DNA of 64,000 nucleotides from Chloroflexota bacterium (GCA_016213135.1 JACRBQ010000117.1:28552-92551); one strand, 5' to 3'; positions 49,182-58,900 are shown, counted from the stretch's first letter. Program-made: numbers and translations. The notes: generated by a model from the sequence alone, not told the origin.

Positions 49182-50416
49182 GGATTGGTGAGTGGTCCCA
49201 GTCGAGGGCTCCAATTGGGCAGGACGTGCACATCGGTCAGCGGCGCCACTTCGGTGGGGCCGGCGATCACCAGCGCGTTTTGGCGCAACTTTGCCAGCAT
49301 CAAAAACGCCGGCCGCGCGGACCAGTCGGGCCGGATGAAACTATATGCCGCCGCCGTTGCCGTTGCCCCAGGGCCAGTTGAGAAGTTGAAGTTGTAGAGA
49401 AACACTGCGCCCACATAGGTTTGGGCCTGGGCTTGCGCCAGCGCTCCCACCAAATACACGGCTTGCTGCTCCTCGGTCACGTCCGCGGCATATTCCATGC
49501 CCGGCACAACAGTTGGAGTCGAGGCCCATCCCGCCGAGGTAATCCACAACGAGTGGCCGGCATCGCCGTTGGCTACCATCACCTTTCGCACCTGCTCGTA
49601 ATGCCGAAAATAGAAACTCGAATGCCCCTTGTAAGTGGTAGTTGCCACACTGGCCGACTCGGGCGAATCCAGCGCCGGGTTGTTGTAGCCATCCACCCGC
49701 ACGCCCAGCGCGTCGATATATTGCGCGACCCCGGCAGAATACATGCGTTGATAATACACCACATCGTCAATCGCGTTAACGCCATCATTGGCGCCCGTGG
49801 GAGCCAGACCCCCGGAAATAATCAGGGCCGCCGGGTCGGCCGCGCGTATGGCGAGTGAAGCTTGCCTCAGCAATTCAACATAGCCCTCGGGCGACAGACC
49901 ATCGGGCGCGGCCCAGTTCATCCGCAGGTTGGCCTCGGGCCACACCTCGTAAGCCCCCACCCTTCCGGCGTATCGGGCAGCCAGCGCCCCCATGAATTCT
50001 GCGAAGGCCGCGTAATCGGCGGGCGGGCCGTCCAGTGTGGTGTCGCTGCCGGCGGGTCGCGCCCAATCGGGCGCGCCGGCGACGCCGAGCAAGACGCGCA
50101 TGCCGGTGGGCTGCACCGCCATGATGGTTGCGTCCAACTCGCCCCAATGATACTCTCCCTGGGCCGGCTCAAGCTGTTTCCACGTCACCGTCTGGGATAC
50201 CCAATCAGTATGCATCACCTGCGCCGCGTTGAGCAGCGGCGCTATGTCGCTCGCGCCCAGCAGCGACATCCGCAAGCCAAAGGCCGGGGGTTTATCCGAA
50301 TTCTGCGCGTGCGCCAGATGCGCAAAAGGTGAGAACACAGTCGCCGCCACCGACGCAGCGATCAGCAGCATGGCCCCCAGCCATGTTCTTGTCCGGCGTC
50401 TGCCGCGGGTCGACAT
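49178..50416 (-). CDS. Secreted glycosidase-like protein with altered catalytic residues
   Basis: 412 aa from the ATG at 50416. Basic N-terminus, membrane/signal segment (about residues 15-36, ending AHAQN), then a TIM-barrel domain of the GH-A clan: FGLRMSLLGASDIAPLLNAA, TWKQLEPAQGEYHWGELD, GAYEVWPEANLRMNW and HSLWITSAGWASTP. Typical relatives carry WNEPN and WVTEFGW; here Asn before the acid/base Glu is Pro and the nucleophile Glu is Ser (TCG). It is probably a pseudoenzyme that binds glycan or serves as structure. Ten bases from the small membrane protein gene. Confidence 0.8.
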   Translation of the reverse strand: MSTRGRRRTRTWLGAMLLIAASVAATVFSPFAHLAHAQNSDKPPAFGLRMSLLGASDIAPLLNAAQVMHTDWVSQTVTWKQLEPAQGEYHWGELDATIMAVQPTGMRVLLGVAGAPDWARPAGSDTTLDGPPADYAAFAEFMGALAARYAGRVGAYEVWPEANLRMNWAAPDGLSPEGYVELLRQASLAIRAADPAALIISGGLAPTGANDGVNAIDDVVYYQRMYSAGVAQYIDALGVRVDGYNNPALDSPESASVATTTYKGHSSFYFRHYEQVRKVMVANGDAGHSLWITSAGWASTPTVVPGMEYAADVTEEQQAVYLVGALAQAQAQTYVGAVFLYNFNFSTGPGATATAAAYSFIRPDWSARPAFLMLAKLRQNALVIAGPTEVAPLTDVHVLPNWSPRLGPLTNP

Positions 50417-50426
50417 GCGCTTCAAT

Positions 50427-50648
50427 CTACCGCGCAAAGGACAACGCCACCAGCATAAGTGCCGACCCGATGCCGACACCCGCCAGCGACGCGGCCACGT
50501 GGTCCACCACAGTCCGTTGGGACGGGCTGAGCTTGAGCTGCCACAGGAACAAAGCGTGGAAGGCATCGGCGACGCGAAGAGTGATCACAGCCTCGAGGCG
50601 GCGCATCCAAGTCAGTTGGGTCAGGCGACGAGCGAATATGTTCTGCAT
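50427..50648 (-). CDS. Small membrane protein, 73 aa
   Basis: 73 aa, not recognised. AAGGAG seven bases before the ATG marks a real start. A basic, amphipathic first half (RRLTQLTWMRRLEAVITL) is followed by a hydrophobic segment at the C-terminus (AASLAGVGIGSALMLVALSF). It fits tightly in the operon, 26 bases from the gene before and ten from the next. It might anchor another product of the operon to the membrane. Confidence 0.75.
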   Translation of the reverse strand: MQNIFARRLTQLTWMRRLEAVITLRVADAFHALFLWQLKLSPSQRTVVDHVAASLAGVGIGSALMLVALSFAR

Positions 50649-50674
50649 AAGATCTCCTTCAATGGGTGTCCGCG

Positions 50675-50926
50675 CTAACGCGAGGTGCTCATTTTTAGCA
50701 CACGCCCGCGCCCATCGGCAGTGACGCGCACTACACGCACCAACCGGCCGGTTCCAGCCAGGACGCTCACACCCTTGAAGGTGAGCAAATAGCGCTCGCC
50801 CTCGCCGGGAGTTTTGGCCGAGGGCACCGGCTGGTTTTGCACGTCGGGGCGCACACCCTTGAGTTCCGGGAATTTCTGATAAACCTCTTTGGCAATGGCC
50901 TGCAACTGATCGGACTTGAGTGACAT
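50675..50926 (-). CDS. Small protein resembling the C-terminal tail of the operon's protease
   Basis: 83 aa from the ATG at 50926 with TGAGGTAG upstream. Its layout matches the last 80 residues of the C25-like protein at 53481-55958: an amphipathic helix, a Pro-rich middle, then a strand pair, here RYLLTFKGVSVL and RVVRVTADGRGRVLKMSTSR, there RVYTFSPSRI and ARVTVNKAGKVMKVAISR. The similarity is by eye. It could be a partner or competitor of that tail. No signal peptide. Eight bases before it is the FtsZ stop. Confidence 0.7.
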   Translation of the reverse strand: MSLKSDQLQAIAKEVYQKFPELKGVRPDVQNQPVPSAKTPGEGERYLLTFKGVSVLAGTGRLVRVVRVTADGRGRVLKMSTSR

Positions 50927-50933
50927 AGCTACC

Positions 50934-52091
50934 TCACTTAGCGGCACGCATAGCAAGTCGTCGGCGGCGCATAAACGCCGGGATGTCGAGGTTGTCCGGC
51001 GACATGACCAGCGGCAAAGGCTCAGGCTCGGGGTCGGGCTGGGAATCAGCGGCAACCACCCATTCCACCGGGCGGGTGGGTGGAGCCTGCACGTTGGCGA
51101 ACAACGCCCCGGCCAACGCAGTCTGAGCGGGCGGCGCGGGGGCGGACCAGGGCTGGCTCGGGGTTACACCGGTGGCCACCAATATCACCTGCGCCCGCCC
51201 GGTCATCGATTGATCCAGTGTGGCCCCCAACACCACTTGAACATCCGGCCCGGCGCCGGCATTTAGAACTTTCATAGCTTCGACAACTTCAAACAAGGTG
51301 AGATCGTCGCCGCCAGTGAAGTGGGCCAGCACGCCGCCCGCCGATTGAAGAGTGTTCGACTCCAGCAATTTGTTGTTCAGGGCTTCCTGCACGGCTTCTA
51401 CTGCTTTGTTGGCCCCGCGCCCCTGGCCGATGGACAGGTAAGCGCCGCCCTGAAGTTCCATCAGCGAGCGGATGTTTGAAAAATCGACGTTGATCAATCC
51501 GGGCCGGGTCACCAGCTCGGCAATGCCCTGAATGCCCTGGCGCAACACGTCGTCGGCGGCGCGCAATGCCATGTCGAATGTGATGGCACGCGGCAGAATG
51601 GAGCGCAGCTTCTCGTTGGCGATGCAGATGACGGAGTTGCATTGGGCTTCCAGTTTTTGCAGGCCCAGTTGGGCGTTCTCCCTCCGGCGCTTGCCCTCGA
51701 ACTCAAACGGCGTCGAGACTACGGCCACGGTGAGCGCGCCGCTCTGCCGCGCCAGCCGCGCCGCCACAGGCGCGGCCCCGGTGCCCGTGCCGCCGCCCAT
51801 GCCGGCGGCAATAAAAACAATGTCGGCGCCTTTGAGCGCCTCGGATATTTGGCCGGCGCTTTCCTCTGCGGCGGCTTCGCCTTTGTGGGGCAGCCCGCCC
51901 GCGCCCAACCCTCGAGTGACGTGTTCGCCAAGCAGCAGCCGCGTGGGGGCTTCGCTCTTGGCCAGGTCTTGCACATCGGTATTGGCGGCAATGAACTCCA
52001 CGCCTTCAATGCCCACCGGGATCATGTGATTGACCGCGTTGGATCCGGCCCCGCCCAGTCCCAGCACTTTGATGACAGTCCGTGAAGTCAT
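50934..52091 (-). CDS. ftsZ: FtsZ-family tubulin-like GTPase with Asp-to-Asn T7 substitution
   Basis: 385 aa from the ATG at 52091. The GTP-binding half is canonical: VLGLGGAGSNAVNHMI, NTDVQDL, RGLGAGG, AAGMGGGTGTGAAP, STPFEFEGKRR, ADDVLRQGIQG. The T7 loop reads GLINVDFSNIRSLM: the Asp that completes GTP hydrolysis across the interface (E. coli Asp212 in NVDFADV) is Asn, encoded AAC. The C-terminus ends LDIPAFMRRRR, the peptide that binds FtsA/SepF-type partners. Filaments with slow turnover are expected. It is not in a division (dcw) cluster; neighbours are a TIM-barrel protein and a protease. Confidence 0.9.
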   Translation of the reverse strand: MTSRTVIKVLGLGGAGSNAVNHMIPVGIEGVEFIAANTDVQDLAKSEAPTRLLLGEHVTRGLGAGGLPHKGEAAAEESAGQISEALKGADIVFIAAGMGGGTGTGAAPVAARLARQSGALTVAVVSTPFEFEGKRRRENAQLGLQKLEAQCNSVICIANEKLRSILPRAITFDMALRAADDVLRQGIQGIAELVTRPGLINVDFSNIRSLMELQGGAYLSIGQGRGANKAVEAVQEALNNKLLESNTLQSAGGVLAHFTGGDDLTLFEVVEAMKVLNAGAGPDVQVVLGATLDQSMTGRAQVILVATGVTPSQPWSAPAPPAQTALAGALFANVQAPPTRPVEWVVAADSQPDPEPEPLPLVMSPDNLDIPAFMRRRRLAMRAAK

Positions 52092-52104
52092 GGCTTGCTC
52101 CCAA

Positions 52105-53478
52105 TCAAATACTCGAAAACCTTTGCCCGGTCTGCGCCAGTTCGTTGAGGCGCATTTGTATTTCAATCACATCCCGCCCGCCGACGCGCTCCACCTTGCA
52201 GCCCGCCGCCAACAGAGCCTGCTCCGAGGCGGCGGTGATGCCGGCCTCGTTGCCCACAATGGTCACAAAGTCGGCGCTCTGGGCTTCCAACACGGAGAAA
52301 CCGCACGTAGGCTGGAAACGCCGCAGGTATTCCAGCGCCGCGCCGTACAGCGCGTACCAATCCGAAGGCTCGCGGGCCGGAGGCAGAAGAAGGTAGTGGT
52401 ACAACGGCCTGGCGCCCACCCCCGGCTGAAAGCCCCCTTTAGGGCGCGGCGGCTCGCGCCCAGCGGCCCCGGTGGCTGTTTTGGCCGCTTTGCCGTTGGA
52501 AGATGCAATCAGTTGCCGGATGGCGGCCACCGCAGGCAACTGGCTGCCATCTCGCTGAAACCATGCCGCCGGGGCTGCGCCGCCCTCGGCGGCCAAGAGC
52601 CAGAAGGTCACATTGAGCAAGTAGCTCGGCAGAGTGCGCTCAACCATCCCCTTCGCTAAAGCCAGGTTGCAATATACATGCCGGGTGGCGTCAACCACGG
52701 GGAAGTTTGGGTCGGTGGCATCGCCTGGCACTGCGCCCCCGGCCACCATGATCATGGGGCGGGGGCCGCCCAGCCGCGCGGAAATGACGTCGGCATACCA
52801 CTCAAAGGCGCGGAAGCCGATTTGATCCTGCGAGCCGGGCGCGGTGACGTAGGGCTTGGCCCCCGGCCAGCGCGATGGGCCGCCCGCGCCCCAATCGGCG
52901 GGGCGGTTGCCGGCAAGGCCATAAATGGCGAGCACGAGGTCATCCAGCAGCGCACGCTGCCCCCGGCTGTCGAGCAGCCGAATGGCAGCATCGAGGAACG
53001 AGGTGTCCCAGTAGTCGCCGCCGGGATGCAACGGGGCCAGCACGGGCGCCATGCCGAGCGATTGAGCCAATTGCAGCGCGGGCAGGGCGACATCCAAATA
53101 GCGTCCCACCAGGCCTTCACGTCCCCAGTCGACGGCGGGCCACGCGGCGCGGGTGTTGGGGCGATCGAAGAGCACCACGTAGTGCACGCCCCACTTGGCA
53201 TAGCAGCGATAGAGCACGGCGAGGGCGTCGGCATCCACCGGGGCAATGGGCCGCACGGGCAAATGGATCACCGGTTCCAATCCGGCATCAATCACCCGGC
53301 GGATGAACGGCTCCGGGATGGCGCGATCCAACGAGCCGACGAGGGTGAGCCACGATGCGCCCAGCAGTTTGAGGCGGGGCAGCCATAGTTCGGCGTCGGC
53401 GAGGCGGTAATGCGTGTCATCGGGGAAATAGTGCAAGCCCAGGCCGGTGTTAGAAGGAGGCAGGGGAAGTGAGTTCAT
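52105..53478 (-). CDS. TIM-barrel (pseudo-glycosidase-like) protein
   Basis: 457 aa, start two bases after the protease stop. The first 310 residues read as a GH-A-type barrel: LGLHYFPDDTHYRLADAELW, LGASWLTLVGSLDRAIPE, GLEPVIHLPVRPIAPVDADA, VHYVVLFDRPNTRAAWPAVD. Where active enzymes have WNEPN it has FDRPN (Glu to Arg, CGC), and MIMVAGGAVPG at the nucleophile strand lacks Glu. No signal peptide, so it is cytoplasmic. After a Lys/Ala/Pro linker (about 325-350) comes a unique C-terminal domain of about 100 residues (ADFVTIVGNEAGITAASEQA). Function unknown; binding or scaffolding is most likely. Confidence 0.7.
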   Translation of the reverse strand: MNSLPLPPSNTGLGLHYFPDDTHYRLADAELWLPRLKLLGASWLTLVGSLDRAIPEPFIRRVIDAGLEPVIHLPVRPIAPVDADALAVLYRCYAKWGVHYVVLFDRPNTRAAWPAVDWGREGLVGRYLDVALPALQLAQSLGMAPVLAPLHPGGDYWDTSFLDAAIRLLDSRGQRALLDDLVLAIYGLAGNRPADWGAGGPSRWPGAKPYVTAPGSQDQIGFRAFEWYADVISARLGGPRPMIMVAGGAVPGDATDPNFPVVDATRHVYCNLALAKGMVERTLPSYLLNVTFWLLAAEGGAAPAAWFQRDGSQLPAVAAIRQLIASSNGKAAKTATGAAGREPPRPKGGFQPGVGARPLYHYLLLPPAREPSDWYALYGAALEYLRRFQPTCGFSVLEAQSADFVTIVGNEAGITAASEQALLAAGCKVERVGGRDVIEIQMRLNELAQTGQRFSSI

Positions 53479-53480
53479 GA

Positions 53481-55958
53481 TTACCTCGAGATGGCGACCT
53501 TCATCACTTTGCCCGCTTTGTTGACGGTGACGCGGGCGAATGTTTGCACCGGACCCGTATCGATGCGGGATGGCGAGAAGGTGTAAACGCGGTGCGACGG
53601 GGCCACGGGGTTGCCCTTCGCCATGGCCGCCACGGATGGCAACGGGCGGGCCACGCGCACCTGCGCGGTATCGGCGCCGGGCAGGTATCGCGCCAACAGG
53701 GTTTTGATCTCGGCGACGGTTTCGGGGCGGGCCACGTCGGCATCATTCTCGTAATCCATCGCCGTCGTTTGCAAGGGAGCCAGTGCTTTGGGCCGCGAGT
53801 GCGGGCGGGCAAATGAACGCCCCGACGACAGCAACGGATCGCCGTACAGCACAAATGAGATGAGCGTCTTTTGATCTTCGCCATCCAAAAAGCCCTGCCG
53901 CTTGTGCATGGTGCGGGCCAGGTTCAGTTTGGCGGTGCGCAGCGCCTCGCCTAACGGCGCGCCGGTGAGCACCGTCTCCCAAAAAAGCCGCCCCAGCAAG
54001 TCGGCGCCGATGAGCGGCGCGCCGATGGAGCCGTAGGCGATTTTAGTGGAGCCGACGATAGCCCGCGTGCCGTTGGCAAGAAAGCGCAGGCACACGGCGG
54101 CATCGGGTTCGGTTTTGTTGATGATATTCGCGCCGTAGCACGCTTCGGTGAACACGATGCCCGAGGCGGGCACACCCTTGCCGCGAATGTCCGCCGGCTT
54201 GAAGGCCACTGGGTACAAATCCCCGCCGCCATCGGCAGTGGGGTCGCGCTGGCCGAGCCAGTCCGGGACATCTTCCATACCGTGCAGGTTGAAGTAGGCG
54301 AGATGCTGCTTGTCGGTGGGCGGCGCGGTGCGCGTGTCGAGCGGGGGACTGGTGTGCAACGCACGGGCCGGGCCGATGGGCGCATACACTTCCAGTGCGG
54401 CCTCTTTCCAAATGCTGGCCGCATACCCCACGCTGGAGGGCAACGGCCCGGCGCGGCGGAACAGCCGGGCGATGAATCTGTCGATCCACTTCTTCGCGGG
54501 GTGCGGGTCGGAAGCGCGGTGCGCGGCGATGGTGTATTTCAGGATTTGCTTGAGCGGTTCGGCGTCGCGGCCGCACGGCGAGGGCAAGCGGCCCACGGGC
54601 CATTCGGGGAGGAAGTAGTTGTCGTCGGTGGTGCCGTAAGGGTTGTCGGAGGGCACGTCGTTGTCCACGTCGTCGGTGGGGTTGGGCAGGCGGTGAAAGG
54701 GCAGCAGGTCGTCGCCGCCAATGATGAGCAGCGAGCCAATAGACCGGCCTTTGCGCGTGAACAGCCCGTCCAGATCGTGCAGCATCATTTTGACGGCCCA
54801 GGCGTTGGCCGCATCCACGGTAGGGGCGTTCAATTGAATGCCCTTACCGATATTGGCGAGGCGTTCGGGATCGTCGGGAGCGAGGAGCACCACGGGGAGG
54901 CGGCGGCGGGCAGCGACCACGGCCGCCAACTGTTCAATGAGGGCGACGACCTCGGCTCCGGCCTGCGGCCCAAATTTCGCGCGCAGCAAATTGTCACTGT
55001 ACAAAATCACGTGCGTTTGCTGACGGTGGTAACGCGCGGCGCTGATTTGCGTAGCCACGGCGTCGAGCGCCGATTGAATGTCGATTAGCTCTTCAGACGG
55101 GCGCGGCGCAGCCTTGGCCGGCGCTTTGCGCGCTTTGCCCGCACGGGCAGCGGGCTTGCTTTTGCCGGGGGCGCGCTTGCCCGCCAGACGATTGAGGCCG
55201 AGCAGGGCCGTGACTTCGGCGGGGATGAGGCCGGGCAGCGGCACGTCGGCGGGTTGCGGCCACAGACTGGCGTACTGATTGAGGCGGGCCGCGTTCCAAT
55301 AACGCCTCACCACATCGCGGGCGGGGTCGAGCGCGGCGGCCGTGTGCAGCAGTTCGACGGCACGGTGAGTGTCGCCCACGCGCAGGCAGCCTTCGGCGAG
55401 ACACAGCGTTGCCACGATGCAGCGCGGCCAACGAGCATGGAAGCCTTCGGCCAACGGCATGGCGAGGGCCACGGCGTCATCGCCGCTATACCAGTGGGCT
55501 TTGAGGGTTAGCAACGAAAGGAGCTGCGGGGCCAGCGGGTCGCGCAGTGCGGCCTCGGCCAGATCGCGCGCTCTGTCGTATTTCGCAGCGGCGAGCGCCG
55601 CCACTGCGCCGCGCGCCGCGGCCAGCCAGGCCGGGTCGGGCATTCCAGCCGGCATGGGCCTCCCGCTGAGGGCGCAGGCCACGGCGGTTTCTTCGATGGC
55701 GACTTCGGGGCGCAGTCCGGCCAACATGCGATGCGCGCCGGCGTGCTCCACATCCACAGCCAGGATCGAGTCCAGCAGCGGCAGAATCGAGGCCGGGTCG
55801 GCGGGGGTGCGGACGACGAGGGCGCGGGCCAGGCTATATTGCATGGCGAGGTCGCCGGGCCATGAAGCCAGCCAGGCGCGAGCCATAGCCTCGGCGTAAT
55901 CGGCGCGGCCTGCGGCCAGTGCGGAGTCGATGAGGGTGAGGGAGTCGGAGCGGTTCAT
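53481..55958 (-). CDS. Gingipain/CHAT-like cysteine protease with N-terminal TPR-like region
   Basis: 825 aa. Residues 1-235 are helical repeats (AMARAWLASWPGDLAMQYSL, AVELLHTAAALDPA). A Lys/Ala/Pro linker (about 255-290) leads to a clan CD caspase-fold protease (about 305-735): HVILYSDNLLRAKFG, LLIIGGDDLLPFHRLPNP, then catalytic His in YFNLHGMED and Cys in FTEACYGANI, ending FVLYGDPLLSS, which is typical of family C25 and CHAT. The tail of about 80 residues is related to the small protein at 50675. No signal peptide, so it should cut cytoplasmic targets. The protease looks intact. Confidence 0.85.
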   Translation of the reverse strand: MNRSDSLTLIDSALAAGRADYAEAMARAWLASWPGDLAMQYSLARALVVRTPADPASILPLLDSILAVDVEHAGAHRMLAGLRPEVAIEETAVACALSGRPMPAGMPDPAWLAAARGAVAALAAAKYDRARDLAEAALRDPLAPQLLSLLTLKAHWYSGDDAVALAMPLAEGFHARWPRCIVATLCLAEGCLRVGDTHRAVELLHTAAALDPARDVVRRYWNAARLNQYASLWPQPADVPLPGLIPAEVTALLGLNRLAGKRAPGKSKPAARAGKARKAPAKAAPRPSEELIDIQSALDAVATQISAARYHRQQTHVILYSDNLLRAKFGPQAGAEVVALIEQLAAVVAARRRLPVVLLAPDDPERLANIGKGIQLNAPTVDAANAWAVKMMLHDLDGLFTRKGRSIGSLLIIGGDDLLPFHRLPNPTDDVDNDVPSDNPYGTTDDNYFLPEWPVGRLPSPCGRDAEPLKQILKYTIAAHRASDPHPAKKWIDRFIARLFRRAGPLPSSVGYAASIWKEAALEVYAPIGPARALHTSPPLDTRTAPPTDKQHLAYFNLHGMEDVPDWLGQRDPTADGGGDLYPVAFKPADIRGKGVPASGIVFTEACYGANIINKTEPDAAVCLRFLANGTRAIVGSTKIAYGSIGAPLIGADLLGRLFWETVLTGAPLGEALRTAKLNLARTMHKRQGFLDGEDQKTLISFVLYGDPLLSSGRSFARPHSRPKALAPLQTTAMDYENDADVARPETVAEIKTLLARYLPGADTAQVRVARPLPSVAAMAKGNPVAPSHRVYTFSPSRIDTGPVQTFARVTVNKAGKVMKVAISR

Positions 55959-55993
55959 TTGAGTTTTGATATTTGGAGTTTGGAGTTTTAGAT
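55959..55993. repeat. Heptamer array between protease and TPR genes
   Basis: Five 7-base units: TTGAGTT, TTGATAT, TTGGAGT, TTGGAGT, TTTAGAT. On the other strand these read AACTCAA and ACTCCAA, the unit family of 8861 and 26651. It fills the 41-base gap within the operon. Confidence 0.65.
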
Positions 55994-55999
55994 TCGCGG

Positions 56000-58900
56000 T
56001 TACGAGTTTCGCGCGCTGAGGAGGCCGAGGGCCGACACGGCCAGACGCTGGCGTTCGGCTTCGACGTGCCCCGGCTCAAGCTCGGAGGCGCGGCGGAACA
56101 GCCGCGCCGCTTCGGCATAGTCGCGCAGGTTCTTGAGGGCAATGCCGGCGCGGAAGAAGTTTTCGGCGTTGTGCGGTTCGAGCTTGAGCAGCGTTTCGTA
56201 GATTTGATGGGCGCGGTCGAACTGCCGCCGATCTTCAAACACCAGCCCCATCTGCCGCAGCACTTCCGGGTTTTGCTCTTCGAGGTCGCGCGCATTCTGC
56301 AGATAGCCGAGCGCGGCATCCAGTTGCCCATTGGCGCGGCACAGCCGGCCCAGGCGCAGTAAATGGACGATCTTGCGCGGCGCAATAGCCGAGGCGCGCT
56401 GAAAGGCGCGCAGGGCGTCGTCGGGAAAACCGGCATCGGCCAGGGTTTCGCCCATCATGCCCAGCGTTTCGTCGTCGTCGGGGTCCATTTCGATGAGCCG
56501 TTTGAGCGCGGTGAGGGCGCTGCCGTGCTGGCGCGCAGCGCGGTGCAGTTTGGACTGCGCTTGCAGCACGGGCCGGAGGCTCTGCGGTTCGGTAATGCTC
56601 GAGGCGGCGCGGGCGTAGGCCGCGGCAGCGCGGGCGTGGTCGCCCCGGTGGGTATACACCTCGGCCATGGCGATGAGGGCGGCAGCGTTGTCGGGGTCAA
56701 AGCGCAAAACGGATTCGGCTTTCTCGGCGGCTTCATCTTCGTTGCCCAGGGCCAACGCGGCGCGGGCCGCGCCGATGAGGGCTGCAGTATCGGTGGGCAT
56801 CAGTTCGCAGGCGCGCACAAAACATTGCAGTGCCGCCGCGGCATCGTCGAGCTTCATGCAAATTTCGCCGCACTGAGTCCACCACGCTGGCACGTCGGCG
56901 CGCAAAGCCAGCGCGGCCTCAAACTCACGGCGCGCGGCAGGGTAGTCGTTGTCGCGGGCGTAGGCGCGGGCCAGGGCGGCGCTGTAGTTGGCCGCGTCGG
57001 CGGCAGGCAAGCCGTGCTCGGCGGCCAGCGCCACCGCCCGCTGATAGTGCACCAGCGCCGAGGCAGGCTCGCGATGCCCTTCGTACAATTCGGCCAGGCG
57101 GTGATGCCAAGCCGCTTGCGCCGGGTCGAGCGCCAGCGCGCGGTGATACAGCTCCACAGCGTTGGCGCGGTCGCCCGTGGCAAGCAGCGTCTCAGCCAGC
57201 AGTTGATGCGCTTGCGCGTGCCGGGGGTCGAGGGCGGTAGCCCGTTCAAAGGCCGAGCGGGCGCCGCCTTTGTCGTCTTGCGCCAGGCAGATTTGCCCAA
57301 GCTCCACGAGGTTGGCTACGGTGGCCGGTTCGCCTTCCAGCGCCGATTGAATGGCGTGGCGGGCGGGCGCGTGCTTGCCGATGCGGCGATAACATGCGGC
57401 CAGATGCCGGTACAAGTCGGGCGAGGGCCGGGTGAGGGCGGCGGATTCGAGCAGGGAAGCGGCCTGCGCCGGATCGCCAAAAAGGGCCTGGCTGCGGCCC
57501 GACCACTCGCGCACGGCGGCGGCATCGGCGCCAAGGGCGGCGGCGCGTTCGAGAGCGCGGTGGAGCAACTCGCGTTGCTCGTCGGGCGATTTGTTGGGGC
57601 AATTCATGAATTGCCCGTACGTGGGGCGAGGGCGCGATTCAAATTCGAGAACGAGGGCGCGGGCCAGCGCCAATTGCGCGGTGGGATCGTCCGGCTGAGT
57701 CGCGGCCACGCGTTGGCAAGCTTGTCGCGCTTCGGCAAAGCGGCCGGCTTGCACAAACACGTCAGCCACGGCAGCCAGCACGTTTGGATCGTCCGGGTTG
57801 TTGCGGAGGGCGATCTCGGCCGACACCAGAGCATCGGGCAGGCGCTTTTGCCGGGCCAGAGTGTGCGCCAACACGGCATGCGGCCAGCCTTCGGCGGGCG
57901 AAAGCTGCGCCGCCTTTTGCAAGGCAGGCAGCGCTCTATCGTGTTGGCCCTGTGCCTCGTAGGCTTCGCCGAGAAGTTGCCACGCGTCGGCATCGTTGGA
58001 GGCGAGCTGTGTCGCCCGCTCCACGTGCGCCACGGCACGCGGATAGTCGCCCAACGCGTAGGCGGCGCGGGCGGCTTCGACGAGCGGACCGTGGCGTTCG
58101 GCATCGGTGGGCGAAACGGCGACGGCCTGCTCGAAGGCCAGCAAGGCCTCGGTGTGCCGCCCTTGCCCGGAAAGGGCCACGCCCAGCCGGGCATGAGTGG
58201 AGCCGTCCTTGGGATGGGCCACGAGATTCTTTTGCCACATGGCAATGGCGGTGGCTTTCTTGCCCTGTTGCCACAGACATTCTCCGGCGCGGCGCAAGTG
58301 CAGCGGGTTGGCGGGTTCCAGTTCGGCAGCGCGGGCAAAGGCGGCTCGGGCCGGCTCCCAGCAGCCCAGCAGCGACCGGGCTTCCCCCAGCGCAAAATGG
58401 GGAGCAGCCTTACCCGGAAGGGCGCGAGTTGCTTTGTCAAATGCCGATTCGGCCAGAACCAATTCGTTGAGCATAGCGTGCACCTGGCCCAGGCCCATGA
58501 GCACAGAGCCGTGGCCCGGCGCAAGAGCATGCGCTTCGAGGTACATGGTCTTGGCTGCTTGCAATTGTCCGTCGGAGGCGAAGAGGCCGGCGAGGGTTCG
58601 GCGATAGGCAACGCCCTCAGCCGTGTCTCCGGCAAGCGCGATGGCCTGACGCAGCGCCTCGACGGCGCGGGGTGTGTTGCCCGCGCGGCGCGCCGACTGC
58701 GACAGCGCGGCGAACAGCGGGTGATTGTCGGGAGCCAGGCGCGCGGCTTGCTCGTAGGCCATGTGCGATTCCGCCCACAGGTGAGCGGCGCCAAAAGCCT
58801 GGGCCATGGCCTGTTGCAGGGGCAAGTCATCGAGGTCGCGCTCGGCGGCCTCCCGCATGGCGGCAATGGCGGCCTCGGGATGACTCAATTCCAAACAGCA

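Noticed and set aside
50934..52091. Classical division (dcw) cluster around ftsZ
   Set aside because: No mur, ftsA, ftsQ, ftsW or sepF genes flank it; the neighbours are unrelated families.
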